A stretch of 64,000 bases of DNA from contig NZ_JACHTM010000001.1 of the NCBI RefSeq assembly GCF_015354055.1, forward strand, positions 558,001-622,000, read 5' to 3'. The notes beneath the pieces are model-generated. The model had not been told where the DNA came from. It saw only the letters and a program-made list of their open reading frames with translations, and made no database searches. How positions within the stretch are numbered: the stretch's first letter is position 1; every line of letters begins with the position of its first letter. The DNA is from Thermaurantiacus tibetensis (GTDB lineage: Bacteria; Pseudomonadota; Alphaproteobacteria; Sphingomonadales; Sphingomonadaceae). This document shows positions 7,612-17,507 of the stretch, piece by piece. A program made the position numbers and the translations under genes.

Positions 7612-10350
7612 TCAGCGCTTCTGGCCGAACGTCTCTTCCCATGCCGCAAGGATGGCCGCCTTCGCCACCCCCACGTCGCGCCTGAGGTCGGCAACGCTGC
7701 GCCGGCCGCAGGTCCGGGCGAGGAGCGCGGTCGCGGCCGAATCGGGCTCGGCGGCGGTCTTCGCCGGCAGGATGAGGCGCAGCGCCATCAGTATCGCCAT
7801 GAGGAGGCGGTGCGGCTCGACGAGCTCGGGCGCGAGCCGGAGCGCGGCGCCCTCGAGCGCGGTCGGCACCCGCTCGCCGGCGATCAGCGCCCGGGCGGCG
7901 AGCACGAACTCGAGATCGACGAGGCCACCCTTCATGAGCTTCACGTCCCAGGGGCCGCGCGCGGGCTTGTGCGCTTCCATGAGCCGCCGCATGGCCAACG
8001 CGCCCGCCCGCACGGCGTCTGGTGCCCTCGGGCGCGCGAGAAGCCGGTCGATGGCGGCCTGGGCGGAGGCCCGCGCCTCTTGTGGCCCGGCGATGGCGCG
8101 GGCGCGGGTGAGCGCCATCGTCTCCCACATCTCCGCTTCCTCCGCCTGGTAGCGCGCGAAGCTGTCGATGCTGACGACGAGCAGCCCCTGGGACCCGGAG
8201 GGCCGGAGGCGCGTGTCCACCTCGTAGAGCGGCCCCGAGGCCGTCGGCGCCGTCAGCGCACCGATGAGGCGCTGCCCGAGGCGGTTGAAGTAGGTGCTGG
8301 CGCCGAGCGGCGTGGGCCCGTCGGAGCGGGCCTCGTGGTGGCCGGAGAAGAGGAGCACGAGATCGAGGTCCGACTGGGCGGTGAGCGCCCGCCCGCCGAA
8401 CCGGCCCATGGCGAGGACCACGAGATCCTGCCCCGGGACCACCCCGTGCCGCGCCCGGAACTCCGCCTGCACCGCCTCGCCGAGCACCAGGATGGCGGCC
8501 TCCGCCATGTCGGAGAGCTCGGCCGCCGCAGCCAGCGCGTCGCGCCGGCCCTCGAGGATGTCGACGGCGATGCGGAAGCGGCGCTCGGCCGTCCAGCGGC
8601 GGGTGCGGTCGAGACAGGTCTCGAGATCGGCCCTGCCCGCGCCGGCGAAGGCCCGCAGCTCGGCCTCGGCTTCTGCCACGCCGGCAAGCGGCGGCGGCGG
8701 GTCGATCACGACGTCGAACAGCTCGGGCCGGGCGGCGAGCGACTCGGCGAGAAGCGGCGTTTCGGTCAGCAGCCGGCCAAGGAGCGTGGCAAGCGGCGGG
8801 TGGGCCTCGAGCAGCCGCCAGAACTGGACGCCCGAGGGCAGGGCAGCGATGAACTGGTCGAGCCGGACGAGACCGGTGCGGCCGTTCCGCCCGGTGCCGA
8901 CGGTGCGGACGAGGGCGGGGGCGAGCGATTCGAAGGCGCTCCGCGCTTCAGGAGCACGCAGCGAGCGCGGCCGGCTGCTCCGCCAGTGGCCGAGGGTCTG
9001 GACGAGCAGCTCCGGGTCGGAGATGCGCGCGGCCTTCGCCCAGCGGCGGACGTCCTCGGGATCGTCGGGCAGGCGCGGGCGCGCCCTGCCGTGGCCCGTC
9101 GTCAGAAGCCCGTCGTAGAGCCGGGCGACCGCCCGCGTCCTGGGCTCGATCGCCCGGGCGACGGCGGCCCAGCCCGGCTCACCCATGAGCCCTGCCACCT
9201 CAGCGCGCTCGGCCGCGCCCTTCGGGATCATGTGGGTCTGCTGGTCGGCCAGCATCTGCAGCCGGTGCTCCAGCGTCCGGAAGGCGCGGTAGGCATCGGC
9301 CAGGGTGGCTGCAGCCGGCTCGGGAATGCGGCCGGCCGCGGCAAGGGCGGCAAGCGCGTCGAGCGTGGCAGGCGCGCGCAGCGCCGGCTCGCGCCCGCCG
9401 AAGATCATCTGGTGCAGCTGGGCGTAGAACTCCACCTCGCGAATGCCGCCGCGCCCCCGCTTCAGGTCATAGCCCGGGCCGAAGGCCTGCCGCTCGGCGA
9501 AATGGTCGCGGATGCGGTGCGAGACGTCGCGGATCTCCGCGATCGCCGAGTAGTCAAGGCTGCGCCGCCAGACGAACGGGGCGATGGTCGCGAGGAACGC
9601 GGCACCCATCCCGAGATCGCCCGCCACCGGACGCGCCCGGATGAAGGCGGAGCGCTCCCAGGTGAGGGCCTCGCTCTGGTAGTAGCTCTCGGCTGCGGCA
9701 AGCCGGAGCGAGGGTGGCGTCGAGTCCGGGTCGGGGCGGAGCCGCAGGTCGACGCGCAGCGCATAGCCATCGGCCGTCCGCTCCGAAAGCAGCGCGCCCA
9801 TCCGCCGGACGATGCGGACGGCGGTGTCATCCGGGTCGCCAGACCGCAGGCCCGGCACGACGGCCGGGTCGTGGAGCACGATGAGGTCCACGTCGGACGA
9901 GTAGTTGAGCTCCCGGCTGCCGAGCTTGCCGAGGCCGAGCACCGTGAGGCCCCGCGCCTCCCCGGCCGGGATGCCGACGGCCTCGAAGGCGGCCGCGAGC
10001 GCCCGCGCGATGGCGCGGTCGGCAAAGCCCGACAGGGCGGCGGTGACGGTCTCGAGCGGCCAGGCGCCTGCCAGGTCGGCGACGGCGACAACGAGCGCCA
10101 CGCCGGCGCGCGCCTGCCGGAGCGCGCGGGCCGCGTCCGGCTCGGCAAGGCGGGCTTCGCTCGCGGCCAGCGCGCCGGCCGCATCCCCGGCGTGCAGCTG
10201 CGCGACGAGCGCCTCCTCGCGCCGGATGAGGCCGCGCAGGAAGGGGGAGTGCCGCTCGGCGCGCGCCAGCGCCTCGGCAAAGGCAGCCGGGGAGCCCGGC
10301 TCGGACGCGAGGGGCGCAGGGGGGACCGGAAGGGAAGCGGAAGGCGTCAT
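7612..10350 (-). CDS. glnE: Bifunctional glutamine synthetase adenylyltransferase/adenylyl-removing enzyme
   Basis: 912 aa, close to the family length. GlnE adds and removes AMP on glutamine synthetase in response to PII, tuning nitrogen assimilation. Two nucleotidyltransferase domains are visible: the N-terminal one with GKLGSRELNYSSDVDLIVLH (141-160), by convention the deadenylylating half, and the C-terminal one with GGRALTAQSDLDLVLLFSG. Helical linker and PII-response regions lie between and after them. Its start overlaps the panC stop by four bases (ATGA), indicating translational coupling. Neither glnB nor glnA is in the window. Confidence 0.95.
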   Translation of the reverse strand: MTPSASLPVPPAPLASEPGSPAAFAEALARAERHSPFLRGLIRREEALVAQLHAGDAAGALAASEARLAEPDAARALRQARAGVALVVAVADLAGAWPLETVTAALSGFADRAIARALAAAFEAVGIPAGEARGLTVLGLGKLGSRELNYSSDVDLIVLHDPAVVPGLRSGDPDDTAVRIVRRMGALLSERTADGYALRVDLRLRPDPDSTPPSLRLAAAESYYQSEALTWERSAFIRARPVAGDLGMGAAFLATIAPFVWRRSLDYSAIAEIRDVSHRIRDHFAERQAFGPGYDLKRGRGGIREVEFYAQLHQMIFGGREPALRAPATLDALAALAAAGRIPEPAAATLADAYRAFRTLEHRLQMLADQQTHMIPKGAAERAEVAGLMGEPGWAAVARAIEPRTRAVARLYDGLLTTGHGRARPRLPDDPEDVRRWAKAARISDPELLVQTLGHWRSSRPRSLRAPEARSAFESLAPALVRTVGTGRNGRTGLVRLDQFIAALPSGVQFWRLLEAHPPLATLLGRLLTETPLLAESLAARPELFDVVIDPPPPLAGVAEAEAELRAFAGAGRADLETCLDRTRRWTAERRFRIAVDILEGRRDALAAAAELSDMAEAAILVLGEAVQAEFRARHGVVPGQDLVVLAMGRFGGRALTAQSDLDLVLLFSGHHEARSDGPTPLGASTYFNRLGQRLIGALTAPTASGPLYEVDTRLRPSGSQGLLVVSIDSFARYQAEEAEMWETMALTRARAIAGPQEARASAQAAIDRLLARPRAPDAVRAGALAMRRLMEAHKPARGPWDVKLMKGGLVDLEFVLAARALIAGERVPTALEGAALRLAPELVEPHRLLMAILMALRLILPAKTAAEPDSAATALLARTCGRRSVADLRRDVGVAKAAILAAWEETFGQKR

Positions 10351-11213
10351 GCAGGTGGCGTTCCTGGCGCCACGGCGAGCGTGTCGAGGAGGCGGGTCGT
10401 CCCCAGGCGCGCGGCGGCAAGCAGCCGCGCCGGGCCGTCGAGCGTGGCGAGCGGGGCAAGCGTGTCGGGGTCGACGAGGGTGATGTAGTCAACGCTGGCG
10501 AAGCCGGCCTCGAGCAGCGCCGCGCGCGCGGCACCAAGGGTCGGCTCGACCGGCGCGCCGCCCGCAAGCGCCGTGGCTGCAGCCCGAAGTGCGGCCGGAA
10601 GGGCAGCCGCACGGGCGCGCTCGTCGGCCGTGAGATAGGCATTGCGGGAGGAGAGGGCGAGGCCGTCGGCATCGCGACAGACGGGGCCGGCGACGATCTC
10701 GACGGGGAGATCGAGGTCGGCGACCAGCCGGCGGATGACGGCAAGCTGCTGCCAGTCCTTCTCGCCGAAGACCGCGACATCGGGCGCGGCCATGACGAGG
10801 AGCTTGGTGACGACGGTGGCGACCCCGCCGAAGTGGCCTGGCCGAACGGCGCCCTCGAACGGCTCCGACAGCCCGGCCACCTCCACCCGGGTGGCAAAGC
10901 CGGGGGGGTAGACGGTCGTCACCTCGGGGGCGAAGAGGAGGTCGCAGCCAGCGCGGGCAAGCTGCGCGCGGTCTCCCGCCTCGTCGCGCGGGTAGCGGCC
11001 GAAATCCTCGTTGGCGCCGAACTGCAGCGGGTTCACGAACACCGAGGCCACCACGAACCCGGCGTGGCGCCGGGCGAGCTCCACGAGCGAGAGGTGCCCG
11101 GCGTGGAGCGCCCCCATGGTCGGCACGAGCGCGACCCGCTGCCCGGCCGCCCGCGCCACCGCCACGCGGGCGCGCAGCCCGGCCACGTCACGCACCAGCT
11201 CGAGACCGCTCAT
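10347..11213 (-). CDS. panC: Pantothenate synthetase
   Basis: 288 aa, normal length. It condenses pantoate and beta-alanine using ATP, the last step to vitamin B5. The nucleotidyl-transferase signature MGALHAGHLSLV sits at about residues 33-44, and the second signature (KMSKS-like) is ALSSRNAYL. Substrate-binding VFVNPLQFG and FGEKDWQQL are also present. The gene is divergent from mipZ with 135 bp between them, an arrangement also found in Caulobacter, and its stop codon overlaps the glnE start. Confidence 0.95.
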   Translation of the reverse strand: MSGLELVRDVAGLRARVAVARAAGQRVALVPTMGALHAGHLSLVELARRHAGFVVASVFVNPLQFGANEDFGRYPRDEAGDRAQLARAGCDLLFAPEVTTVYPPGFATRVEVAGLSEPFEGAVRPGHFGGVATVVTKLLVMAAPDVAVFGEKDWQQLAVIRRLVADLDLPVEIVAGPVCRDADGLALSSRNAYLTADERARAAALPAALRAAATALAGGAPVEPTLGAARAALLEAGFASVDYITLVDPDTLAPLATLDGPARLLAAARLGTTRLLDTLAVAPGTPPA

Positions 11214-11348
11214 GTCGTCACGCCCGCCTTCCTCCCGTCTTGCCGTCGGTTCCCCTCCCCCTCCGCTTCCCCGCCGCCCGCTCGCGGGAGCGATTGCGAA
11301 TCCCGAACGGCCGCGCCAAGGGAGCCCAACACCCGCAACGGGGGCAGG

Positions 11349-12119
11349 ATGTCAACGCGCCCGACGGTCATCGTGCTTGCCAACGAGAAGGGGGGCACCG
11401 GCAAGTCGACGGTGGCCGTGCATCTCGCCGTGGCGCTCGCGGCAGAGGGCAAGCGCGTGCGCCTGCTCGATCTCGACCAGCGCCAGCGCACCTCGGCCCG
11501 CTACATCGAGAACCGCATGGCCCATGCCCGGCGTCACGGCCTGTCGCTTGCCATGCCCGAGGCGGCGGTGGTCGAGGCCGGGGCGGATCCCGCCGCCGCC
11601 GTTGCCGAGGGCGGTGCCGACATCCTCGTCTTCGACACGCCGGGCCGGGATTCGGAGGAGGGCCGGCGCGCGCTCGCGCTCGCCGACACGCTGGTGACCC
11701 CCATCAACGACAGCTTCGTCGACTTCGACCTCATCGGCCGGGTCAATCCCGAGACCTTCCGCGTCGAGCGGCCCTCCTTCTACGCCGAGACCGTCTGGAA
11801 GGCCCGGCAGGCGCGCGCCCGTGCCGACGGCACCACGGTCGACTGGGTCGTGCTCCGCAACCGGCTGTCCACGCTCGAGGCGCGAAACCGCCGCCGGGTG
11901 GGCAACGCGCTCCTCGAGCTGGCGCCGCGCGTGGGGTTCCGCGTGGTGCCGGGGCTTGCCGAGCGCGTCATCTACCGGGAACTCTTCCCAAGCGGCCTCA
12001 CCCTCCTCGACCTGACCCATCTCGGCGAGCCGTCGATGAGCCATGTCGCAGCCCGCGCCGAGCTGCGCGAGCTTCTCGCCGCCCTGTTTCCCGCCGAGAC
12101 GCGCCGGGCGGCATGCTGA
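11349..12119 (+). CDS. mipZ: MipZ-like ParA-family ATPase (division-plane positioning)
   Basis: 256 aa. MipZ forms a bipolar gradient that keeps FtsZ away from the cell poles in alphaproteobacteria lacking MinCD. The deviant Walker A motif is [15 protein letters not shown] (residues 14-28), and Walker A' is LLDLDQRQ. Walker B is VFDTPGRDS. These features, plus the conserved segment [11 protein letters not shown], match MipZ better than plasmid ParA, and no parB or parS is nearby. The panC/mipZ/J-domain neighbourhood supports the call. The start is ATG 11349. The last codons overlap the next gene by seven bases. Confidence 0.85.
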   Translation: MSTRPTVIVLANEKGGTGKSTVAVHLAVALAAEGKRVRLLDLDQRQRTSARYIENRMAHARRHGLSLAMPEAAVVEAGADPAAAVAEGGADILVFDTPGRDSEEGRRALALADTLVTPINDSFVDFDLIGRVNPETFRVERPSFYAETVWKARQARARADGTTVDWVVLRNRLSTLEARNRRRVGNALLELAPRVGFRVVPGLAERVIYRELFPSGLTLLDLTHLGEPSMSHVAARAELRELLAALFPAETRRAAC

Positions 12120-12400
12120 AGTTCCTGCTTCTCCTCGCCGTGCTGGCGCTCGGCGCTTGGCTCCTGCTCCGCCCGCGCCGGGCGGCGGGCGAGCCGATGC
12201 GGCTGGAGGAGGCGCGGGCGCTGCTCGGTGTTGCCCCCGGAGCGGATGCCGAGGCGATCCGGCTTGCCCATCGCCGCCTCATCGCCCAGGTGCACCCCGA
12301 CGCCGGCGGCACCGAGGAGCTGGCCCGGCGCATCAACCTGGCCCGCGACGTGGCGCTCGCCGCCGCCGCGCGCCGGCCATCGGAGGACCGACCGACATGA
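12113..12400 (+). CDS. Small membrane-anchored J-domain protein
   Basis: 95 aa. An N-terminal membrane helix ([18 protein letters not shown]) is followed by a compact J domain (about residues 28-85) with the HPD motif in [11 protein letters not shown]. It should recruit a DnaK-type chaperone to the inner membrane. The C-terminal half of a full DnaJ is absent. The gene starts inside the mipZ stop region (7-bp overlap) and its own stop overlaps the next start (ATGA), so the three genes are translationally coupled. A tiny J protein after mipZ also occurs in Caulobacter as far as I recall. Confidence 0.85.
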   Translation: MLKFLLLLAVLALGAWLLLRPRRAAGEPMRLEEARALLGVAPGADAEAIRLAHRRLIAQVHPDAGGTEELARRINLARDVALAAAARRPSEDRPT

Positions 12401-13782
12401 TGGAGCGCCACCGCCTTTCCCCGACGATCCTGCGCGAGTATGACATCCGCGGCATCGTGGGGGAGACGCTCGCGGCCGCCGATGCCGAGGCGGTGGGGCG
12501 GAGCTTCGGCTCGGTCGTCCGCCGTGGCGGCGGCAGGCGCGTGGCCGTGGGCCGCGACGGGCGGCTCTCCTCGCCCGAGCTCGAGGCGGCGCTTGTCGAG
12601 GGCCTCCGGGCCTCCGGCTGCGACGTGGTCCGCGTCGGCCTCGGCCCCACCCCCATGCTCTACTATGCCGTGAAGGCGCTTCCTGCGGACGCCGGGGTGA
12701 TGGTGACCGGAAGCCACAACCCGCCCGACTACAACGGCTTCAAGATGACGCTGAAGGACCGGCCCTTCTGGGGTGCGGACATCCGCGCGCTCGGCGCGGC
12801 CGCGGCCGATGGCGACTGGGAGACGGGGGCCGGCACCGTGCGCGACGAGGACCTGCGCGACCGCTATGTCGCCCGGCTCCTTGAGGACGTGCGCCTGCCG
12901 GCGCTGAAAGTGGGGTGGGATTGCGGCAACGGCGCAACCGGCGAGATCGTCCGCCGGCTGGTCGCCCGGCTTCCGGGCGCGCACCACGTCCTCTTCGCCG
13001 AGGTCGACGGGCATTTTCCCAACCACCACCCCGACCCGACGGTCGAGGCCAATCTTGCGGATCTGAAGGCACTCGTCGCGCGCGAGCAGCTCGACCTCGG
13101 TCTCGCCTTCGATGGCGATGGCGACCGGATTGGTGCGGTCGATTCGCAGGGCCGCGTGGTCTGGGGAGACCAGCTTCTCCTCGTGCTGGCCACGGCGCTG
13201 CTGCGCGAGCTTCCCGGCTCTCCCATCATCGCCGACGTGAAGGCAAGCCGGATCCTTTTCGACGGCGTCGCCGCGCTCGGCGGCCGGCCGATCATGTGGA
13301 AGACCGGGCACTCCCTCATCAAGGCCAAGATGCTCGAGACCGGTGCGCCACTTGCCGGCGAGATGTCGGGGCACATCTTCTTCGCCCACCGCTGGTACGG
13401 CTTCGACGACGCGGTCTATGCCGGGCTCCGCCTGCTCGAGGCCATCGGCACGCTGGGCCAGCCGCTGGCCGCGCTGCGCGACGCGATGCCGGCCGTCGTC
13501 AACACCCCCGAACTGCGCTTTCCCTGCAGCGAGGATCGCAAGTTCCGCGTGGTCGAGGAGGTCTTGGAGCGCCTGCGCGCGGCGGGGGCCGACGTCGATT
13601 CAACCGACGGCGCGCGGGTGACGACCGAAGACGGCTGGTGGCTCCTGCGCGCGTCGAACACCCAGGCCGTGCTCGTCGCGCGGGCCGAGGCGCGTGACGA
13701 GGCCGGCCTCGCCCGGCTTGTTGCCGAGATCGATCGGCAGCTCGCGGCCTCCGGCGTCGCGAGGGCGGAAGGCGGGCACTGA
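12397..13782 (+). CDS. Phosphomannomutase/phosphoglucomutase
   Basis: 461 aa, typical of AlgC/ManB-type enzymes that interconvert hexose 1- and 6-phosphates for surface polysaccharides. All four domains can be followed: the phosphoserine loop [13 protein letters not shown], the metal loop DGDGDRIG, the sugar-binding GEMSGHIFF, and the phosphate-binding loop LRASNTQAV near the C-terminus. The ATG at 12397 overlaps the upstream stop. Whether mannose or glucose is preferred cannot be read from the sequence. It is the last gene of the mipZ operon; a 286-bp control region follows. Confidence 0.93.
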   Translation: MMERHRLSPTILREYDIRGIVGETLAAADAEAVGRSFGSVVRRGGGRRVAVGRDGRLSSPELEAALVEGLRASGCDVVRVGLGPTPMLYYAVKALPADAGVMVTGSHNPPDYNGFKMTLKDRPFWGADIRALGAAAADGDWETGAGTVRDEDLRDRYVARLLEDVRLPALKVGWDCGNGATGEIVRRLVARLPGAHHVLFAEVDGHFPNHHPDPTVEANLADLKALVAREQLDLGLAFDGDGDRIGAVDSQGRVVWGDQLLLVLATALLRELPGSPIIADVKASRILFDGVAALGGRPIMWKTGHSLIKAKMLETGAPLAGEMSGHIFFAHRWYGFDDAVYAGLRLLEAIGTLGQPLAALRDAMPAVVNTPELRFPCSEDRKFRVVEEVLERLRAAGADVDSTDGARVTTEDGWWLLRASNTQAVLVARAEARDEAGLARLVAEIDRQLAASGVARAEGGH

Positions 13783-13812
13783 CGCCAGCTTCGCGGCCGC
13801 AGCATTTTTCCC

Positions 13813-13841
13813 TTGCCCGGCACCGCGGGAGTCGCTATGCT
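13813..13841 (+). promoter_or_regulatory. Predicted phasin promoter
   Basis: TTGCCC (13813-13818) and TATGCT (13836-13841) are separated by 17 bp, the best sigma-70-like pair in this gap. The start would fall near 13848, leaving a leader of about 220 nt before the phasin ATG. The -10 box overlaps the palindrome listed next. Confidence 0.55.
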
Positions 13842-13852
13842 GCGATGCAGCA
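13838..13852. promoter_or_regulatory. Candidate PhaR-type operator
   Basis: A perfect inverted repeat, TGCTGC-GAT-GCAGCA, contains CTGC-N3-GCAG. This is the pattern reported for PhaR, the repressor of phasin and polyhydroxyalkanoate genes, in Rhodobacter sphaeroides. It overlaps the -10 box and predicted start of the phasin promoter, so bound repressor would block polymerase. phaR itself is not in the window. Sequence and position are seen; the regulator is inferred. Confidence 0.6.
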
Positions 13853-14068
13853 AGAGGGTTGGTTCTGCCCCCGGTGGGGCGCCACCAGATTGCCGTGCCG
13901 CCGGAGGAGACGCTCTTGACTGGCTCTGCAGGAGTGAACGGTGGGACGGGCGGGGCTGTGTTCCCGCGTCGTTCGCGGGCCCCCTCCCCGCGATCGCCTC
14001 GTCCTGCAGCCCCGCAAGGCGCGGACCTCGCCTCGACCATCCCCGAGACGATTCGAAAGGAACTGACG

Positions 14069-14563
14069 ATGAATGCCGAGACCGTGCTGAAGTCGCTCGA
14101 AGCCATCACCCCTGCCGTCGAGAAGGTGACGGCGGATGCGATCGCCCAGGGCAAGGCCAATCTCGAGACCGTGGTCGAGAAGGGCCAGGAAATGATGGGC
14201 ACCGCCGTCAAGACCGTCGGCGAGATGTCGGAGTTCGCCAAGGGCAATGTGGACGCCATGATGGTGTCGGCCAAGGCCGCGACCACCGGCTTCGAAACGC
14301 TCGCCAACATGATCGTCGAGCACTCGAAGAAGAGCTTCGAGGACGCCACCACCGCCATGAAGTCGATGGCGGCCGCCAAGTCGCCGGCCGAACTCTTCCA
14401 GCTTCAGAACGAGTTCGCGAAGACCCGCTTTGACCATGCGGTCGCCATGTGGTCGGCGATGTCGGAGACGATGCTGAAGGTCGCGGGCGAAATCGCGCAG
14501 CCGATGTCCTCGCGCATCGCCCTTGCCGGCGAGACGATGAAGGGCATGTTCGCGGCCCGCTGA
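14069..14563 (+). CDS. Phasin (polyhydroxyalkanoate granule protein)
   Basis: 164 aa, all helical, rich in Ala/Met/Lys and with no cysteine. Phasins coat polyhydroxyalkanoate granules and control their number and size. The N-terminal region (SLEAITPAVEKVTADAIAQG), repeated amphipathic helices and the later LQNEFAKTRFDHAVAMW segment match the alphaproteobacterial phasin family. The start ATG 14069 has AAAGGA seven bases upstream. It is monocistronic, with its own promoter, a candidate PhaR site, and a terminator-like hairpin after the stop. No PHA synthase lies in the window. Confidence 0.88.
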   Translation: MNAETVLKSLEAITPAVEKVTADAIAQGKANLETVVEKGQEMMGTAVKTVGEMSEFAKGNVDAMMVSAKAATTGFETLANMIVEHSKKSFEDATTAMKSMAAAKSPAELFQLQNEFAKTRFDHAVAMWSAMSETMLKVAGEIAQPMSSRIALAGETMKGMFAAR

Positions 14564-14573
14564 GGCCCGGGCT

Positions 14574-14595
14574 GCGGCCGGCTTGCCCCGGCCGC
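14574..14595. terminator. Bidirectional GC hairpin between phasin and tlyA
   Basis: GCGGCCGG and CCGGCCGC form a perfect 8-bp stem with a six-base loop, 10 bp after the phasin stop and directly before the convergent tlyA stop. There is no T-tract on either side. Confidence 0.45.
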
Positions 14596-14596
14596 C

Positions 14597-15373
14597 CTAG
14601 ATGCGTTGAGGAGGCGGTGGAGGGCTCTCCGCCGCCTCCTTCCGTTTGCGCGCGGCCAGCAGGAACTCGACGTTGCCCTCCGGCCCGGTGATGGGGGAGG
14701 GCACGAGCCCGAGCGGCTGCCACCCCTGCGAGTCCACCCATGCCGCTGCGGCCTCGCAGATGCGCGCGTGGACCTCCGGGTCGCGCACCACGCCCCCCTT
14801 GCCCACCTCGTGGCGCTCCGCCTCGAACTGCGGCTTGACGAGCACCACGAGCAGGGCACCGGGCCGTGCGAAGGCGAGCGGGCGCGCGAGCACCTTCGCA
14901 AGCGAAATGAAGCTGGCGTCGCAGGTGACGAGGTCAACCGGCTCGGGCACGTGGCCGGTGGTGAGCTCGCGGGCGTTCACCTGTTCCAGCACCACGACTC
15001 GCGGATCGGTGCGGAGCTTCCAGGCGAGCTGGCCCGTGCCGACGTCGACGGCATAGACGCGCGCGGCCCCACGGCTCAGCAGCACGTCGGTGAACCCGCC
15101 GGTCGACGCGCCGATGTCGAGGCAGACCAGGCCTTCGGCCGAGAGACCGAAATGGTCGAGGGCGTGGGCGAGCTTCACGCCGCCGCGCGAAACCCAGGGG
15201 TGGTCGCGCCCGCGCACCTCGAGCGGCGTCTCCGCTGGCAGCATGGTGCCGGGCTTCTCGACCTTCCGGCCACCGGCGAAGACCAGACCCGCCATGACGA
15301 GCGCCTGGGCGCGCGCCCGGCTCTCGACCAGACCCCGGGCCAGGAGCAGCTGGTCTGCCCGCAGCCGGGTCAT
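14597..15373 (-). CDS. tlyA: TlyA-family rRNA 2'-O-methyltransferase (hemolysin-like)
   Basis: 258 aa from ATG 15373. An S4 RNA-binding domain comes first (RLRADQLLLARGLVESRARA, then LVFAGGRKVEKPG). An FtsJ/RrmJ-type methyltransferase domain follows, with the SAM site LDIGASTGGFTDVLL and later VTCDASFISLAKV. TlyA modifies rRNA 2'-hydroxyls; the hemolysin name is historical. It lies 98 bp downstream of dxs on the same strand, the arrangement conserved in many alphaproteobacteria. The C-terminus ends in a proline run. Confidence 0.9.
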   Translation of the reverse strand: MTRLRADQLLLARGLVESRARAQALVMAGLVFAGGRKVEKPGTMLPAETPLEVRGRDHPWVSRGGVKLAHALDHFGLSAEGLVCLDIGASTGGFTDVLLSRGAARVYAVDVGTGQLAWKLRTDPRVVVLEQVNARELTTGHVPEPVDLVTCDASFISLAKVLARPLAFARPGALLVVLVKPQFEAERHEVGKGGVVRDPEVHARICEAAAAWVDSQGWQPLGLVPSPITGPEGNVEFLLAARKRKEAAESPPPPPQRI

Positions 15374-15471
15374 GGCTGGTGCGGCGCCGTCACTCCCGGG
15401 CGTCCTCGGCTGCCGCTGCACGGCCGGCCCGGGCAGATCGACCCCAGCCCTCGAGGCGCTGCCCCACGGCC

Positions 15472-17442
15472 TCAGGCCCGAGCGCCCTCGCTGACCTCGA
15501 CGTTGTTGTGGCGGAGCGCGGTCAGCACCGTGCGGACGATGCCGGCGGCGTCAAGCCCGGCCTCGGCATACTGCCGCTCGGGCTTGTCATGGTCCTGGAA
15601 GACGTCGGGAAGCCGCATGGTGCGGATCCGGAGTCCGGCGTCGACCCAGCCCTCGTCGGAGGCGAGCGTCAGCACATGGGCGCCGAAGCCGCCGATTGCG
15701 CCTTCCTCGATGGTGACGACCACCTCGTGCGTCGCGCACAGGCGGCGGATGAGTTCGACGTCGAGCGGCTTGGCGAAGCGCATGTCGGCAACCGTCGTCG
15801 ACAGCCCACGGGCCTCGAGCTCGTCGGCGGCCTTCAGCGCCTCGTGGAGGCGGGTGCCGAGCGAGAGGATTGCCACCGTCTTGCCCTCGCGGACGACGCG
15901 GCCCTTGCCGATTTCAAGACGCTGGGGCGTCTCGGGAAGCGGTACGCCCACACCCTCGCCGCGCGGGTAACGGAAGGCGATGGGCCCGCTGTCATGGAGG
16001 GCGGCCGTGTGCACCATGTGGACGAGCTCGGCCTCGTCGGCCGCTGCCATCACCACGAAGTTGGGCAAAGTGGCAAGGTAGGTGATGTCGAACGAGCCGG
16101 CGTGGGTGGAGCCGTCGGCCCCCACGAGCCCGGCGCGGTCGATTGCGAACCGCACGGGCAGGTTCTGGATGGCGACGTCGTGGACCACCTGGTCGTAGGC
16201 GCGCTGCAGGAAGGTGGAGTAGATGGCCGCAAACGGCCGCATGCCCTGCGCGGCGAGCCCGGCAGCGAAGGTGACGGCGTGCTGCTCGGCGATGCCGACG
16301 TCGAACGCGCGGTCGGGGAAGCGCTCCGCGAACTTGTCGACCCCCGTGCCCGACGGCATCGCGGCGGTGATGGCGACGATCGTGGGGTCCCGCTCCGCCT
16401 CGGCAATCAGTGCCCTGGCGAAGACCGAGGTGTAGGAGGGCGGGCCGCCCGGGGCGGGCTTGTGCTGCTTGCCCGTCACCACGTCGAACTTGACGACGCC
16501 GTGATACTTGTCGGCCGCTGCCTCGGCCGGGGCGTAGCCCTTTCCTTTCTTGGTCACGACGTGGACGAGGCACGGGCCCTCGGCGGCGTCGCGGATGTTC
16601 TCGAGGATGGGCACGAGGTGGGTGAGGTCATGCCCGTCGATGGGCCCCACATAGTAGAAGCCGAGCTCCTCGAAGAGGGTGCCGCCGGTGCCGAGCGTGC
16701 GGAAGAACTCGTCGGCACGCCGGGCCGGCTCCTTCAGCTGCCGCGGCAGCGTCTTCTTCGCCAGCTGCCGCACCGCATCGCGGAACTCGAGGAAGGTGTT
16801 CGACGAATAGATCCGCGCAAGATAGGCCGAAAGCGCGCCAACCGGAGGCGCGATCGACATGTCGTTGTCGTTCAGCACCACCACCAGCCGGTTCCCGGCC
16901 TCGCGCGCGTTGTTCATGGCCTCGTAGGCCATGCCCGCCGACATCGCGCCGTCGCCGATGACCGCGATGGCCTTGCCCGGCGCGCCGGAGAGCTTGTTGG
17001 CGATGGCAAAGCCGAGCGCGGCGGAAATCGAGGTGGACGAATGGGCCGCCCCGAAGGGGTCGTACTCGCTCTCGGAGCGCTTGGTGAAGCCGGACAGGCC
17101 GCCGCCCTGGCGCAGCGTGCGGATGCGGTCGCGCCGGCCGGTCAGGATCTTGTGCGGGTAGGCCTGGTGGCCCACGTCCCACACCAGCCTGTCCTCGGGC
17201 GTGTTGAAGACATAGTGGAGGGCAACCGTCAGCTCGACCACGCCGAGCCCTGCCCCGAGGTGCCCGCCCGTCACGCTGACCGCATCGATGAGCTCCGCCC
17301 GGAGCTCGTCGGCCAGCTGGGGGAGCTGGTCGGGGCGAAGGCGCCGGAGGTCGGACGGCAGGCGGACCTGGTCGAGAAGCGGCGTCACGGGGCGACCGGC
17401 TGGGGTTCCGGGCGCGTCCGCGCCGTGGCTCGTTGCTGTCAT
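15472..17442 (-). CDS. dxs: 1-deoxy-D-xylulose-5-phosphate synthase
   Basis: 656 aa, full length. A thiamine-diphosphate enzyme, it joins pyruvate and glyceraldehyde 3-phosphate in the first step of the MEP isoprenoid pathway and also feeds thiamine and pyridoxal synthesis. Seen motifs: [18 protein letters not shown], the ThDP/metal motif [35 protein letters not shown], and the pyrimidine-domain segments [15 protein letters not shown] and [14 protein letters not shown]. The ATG at 17442 has AGGCAAC upstream. It is preceded by the Fur-family gene (65 bp) and followed by tlyA. Confidence 0.97.
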   Translation of the reverse strand: MTATSHGADAPGTPAGRPVTPLLDQVRLPSDLRRLRPDQLPQLADELRAELIDAVSVTGGHLGAGLGVVELTVALHYVFNTPEDRLVWDVGHQAYPHKILTGRRDRIRTLRQGGGLSGFTKRSESEYDPFGAAHSSTSISAALGFAIANKLSGAPGKAIAVIGDGAMSAGMAYEAMNNAREAGNRLVVVLNDNDMSIAPPVGALSAYLARIYSSNTFLEFRDAVRQLAKKTLPRQLKEPARRADEFFRTLGTGGTLFEELGFYYVGPIDGHDLTHLVPILENIRDAAEGPCLVHVVTKKGKGYAPAEAAADKYHGVVKFDVVTGKQHKPAPGGPPSYTSVFARALIAEAERDPTIVAITAAMPSGTGVDKFAERFPDRAFDVGIAEQHAVTFAAGLAAQGMRPFAAIYSTFLQRAYDQVVHDVAIQNLPVRFAIDRAGLVGADGSTHAGSFDITYLATLPNFVVMAAADEAELVHMVHTAALHDSGPIAFRYPRGEGVGVPLPETPQRLEIGKGRVVREGKTVAILSLGTRLHEALKAADELEARGLSTTVADMRFAKPLDVELIRRLCATHEVVVTIEEGAIGGFGAHVLTLASDEGWVDAGLRIRTMRLPDVFQDHDKPERQYAEAGLDAAGIVRTVLTALRHNNVEVSEGARA

Positions 17443-17507
17443 GTTGCCTGTCTAGCCATCCGGACCGGAGGTGAAAAGCTGCAAACCGGAGGGGTGCGTC
17501 GGGGGCG

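Noticed and set aside
14597-15373. Hemolysin/virulence factor
   Set aside because: S4 plus FtsJ domains show an RNA methylase; the hemolysin label is historical.
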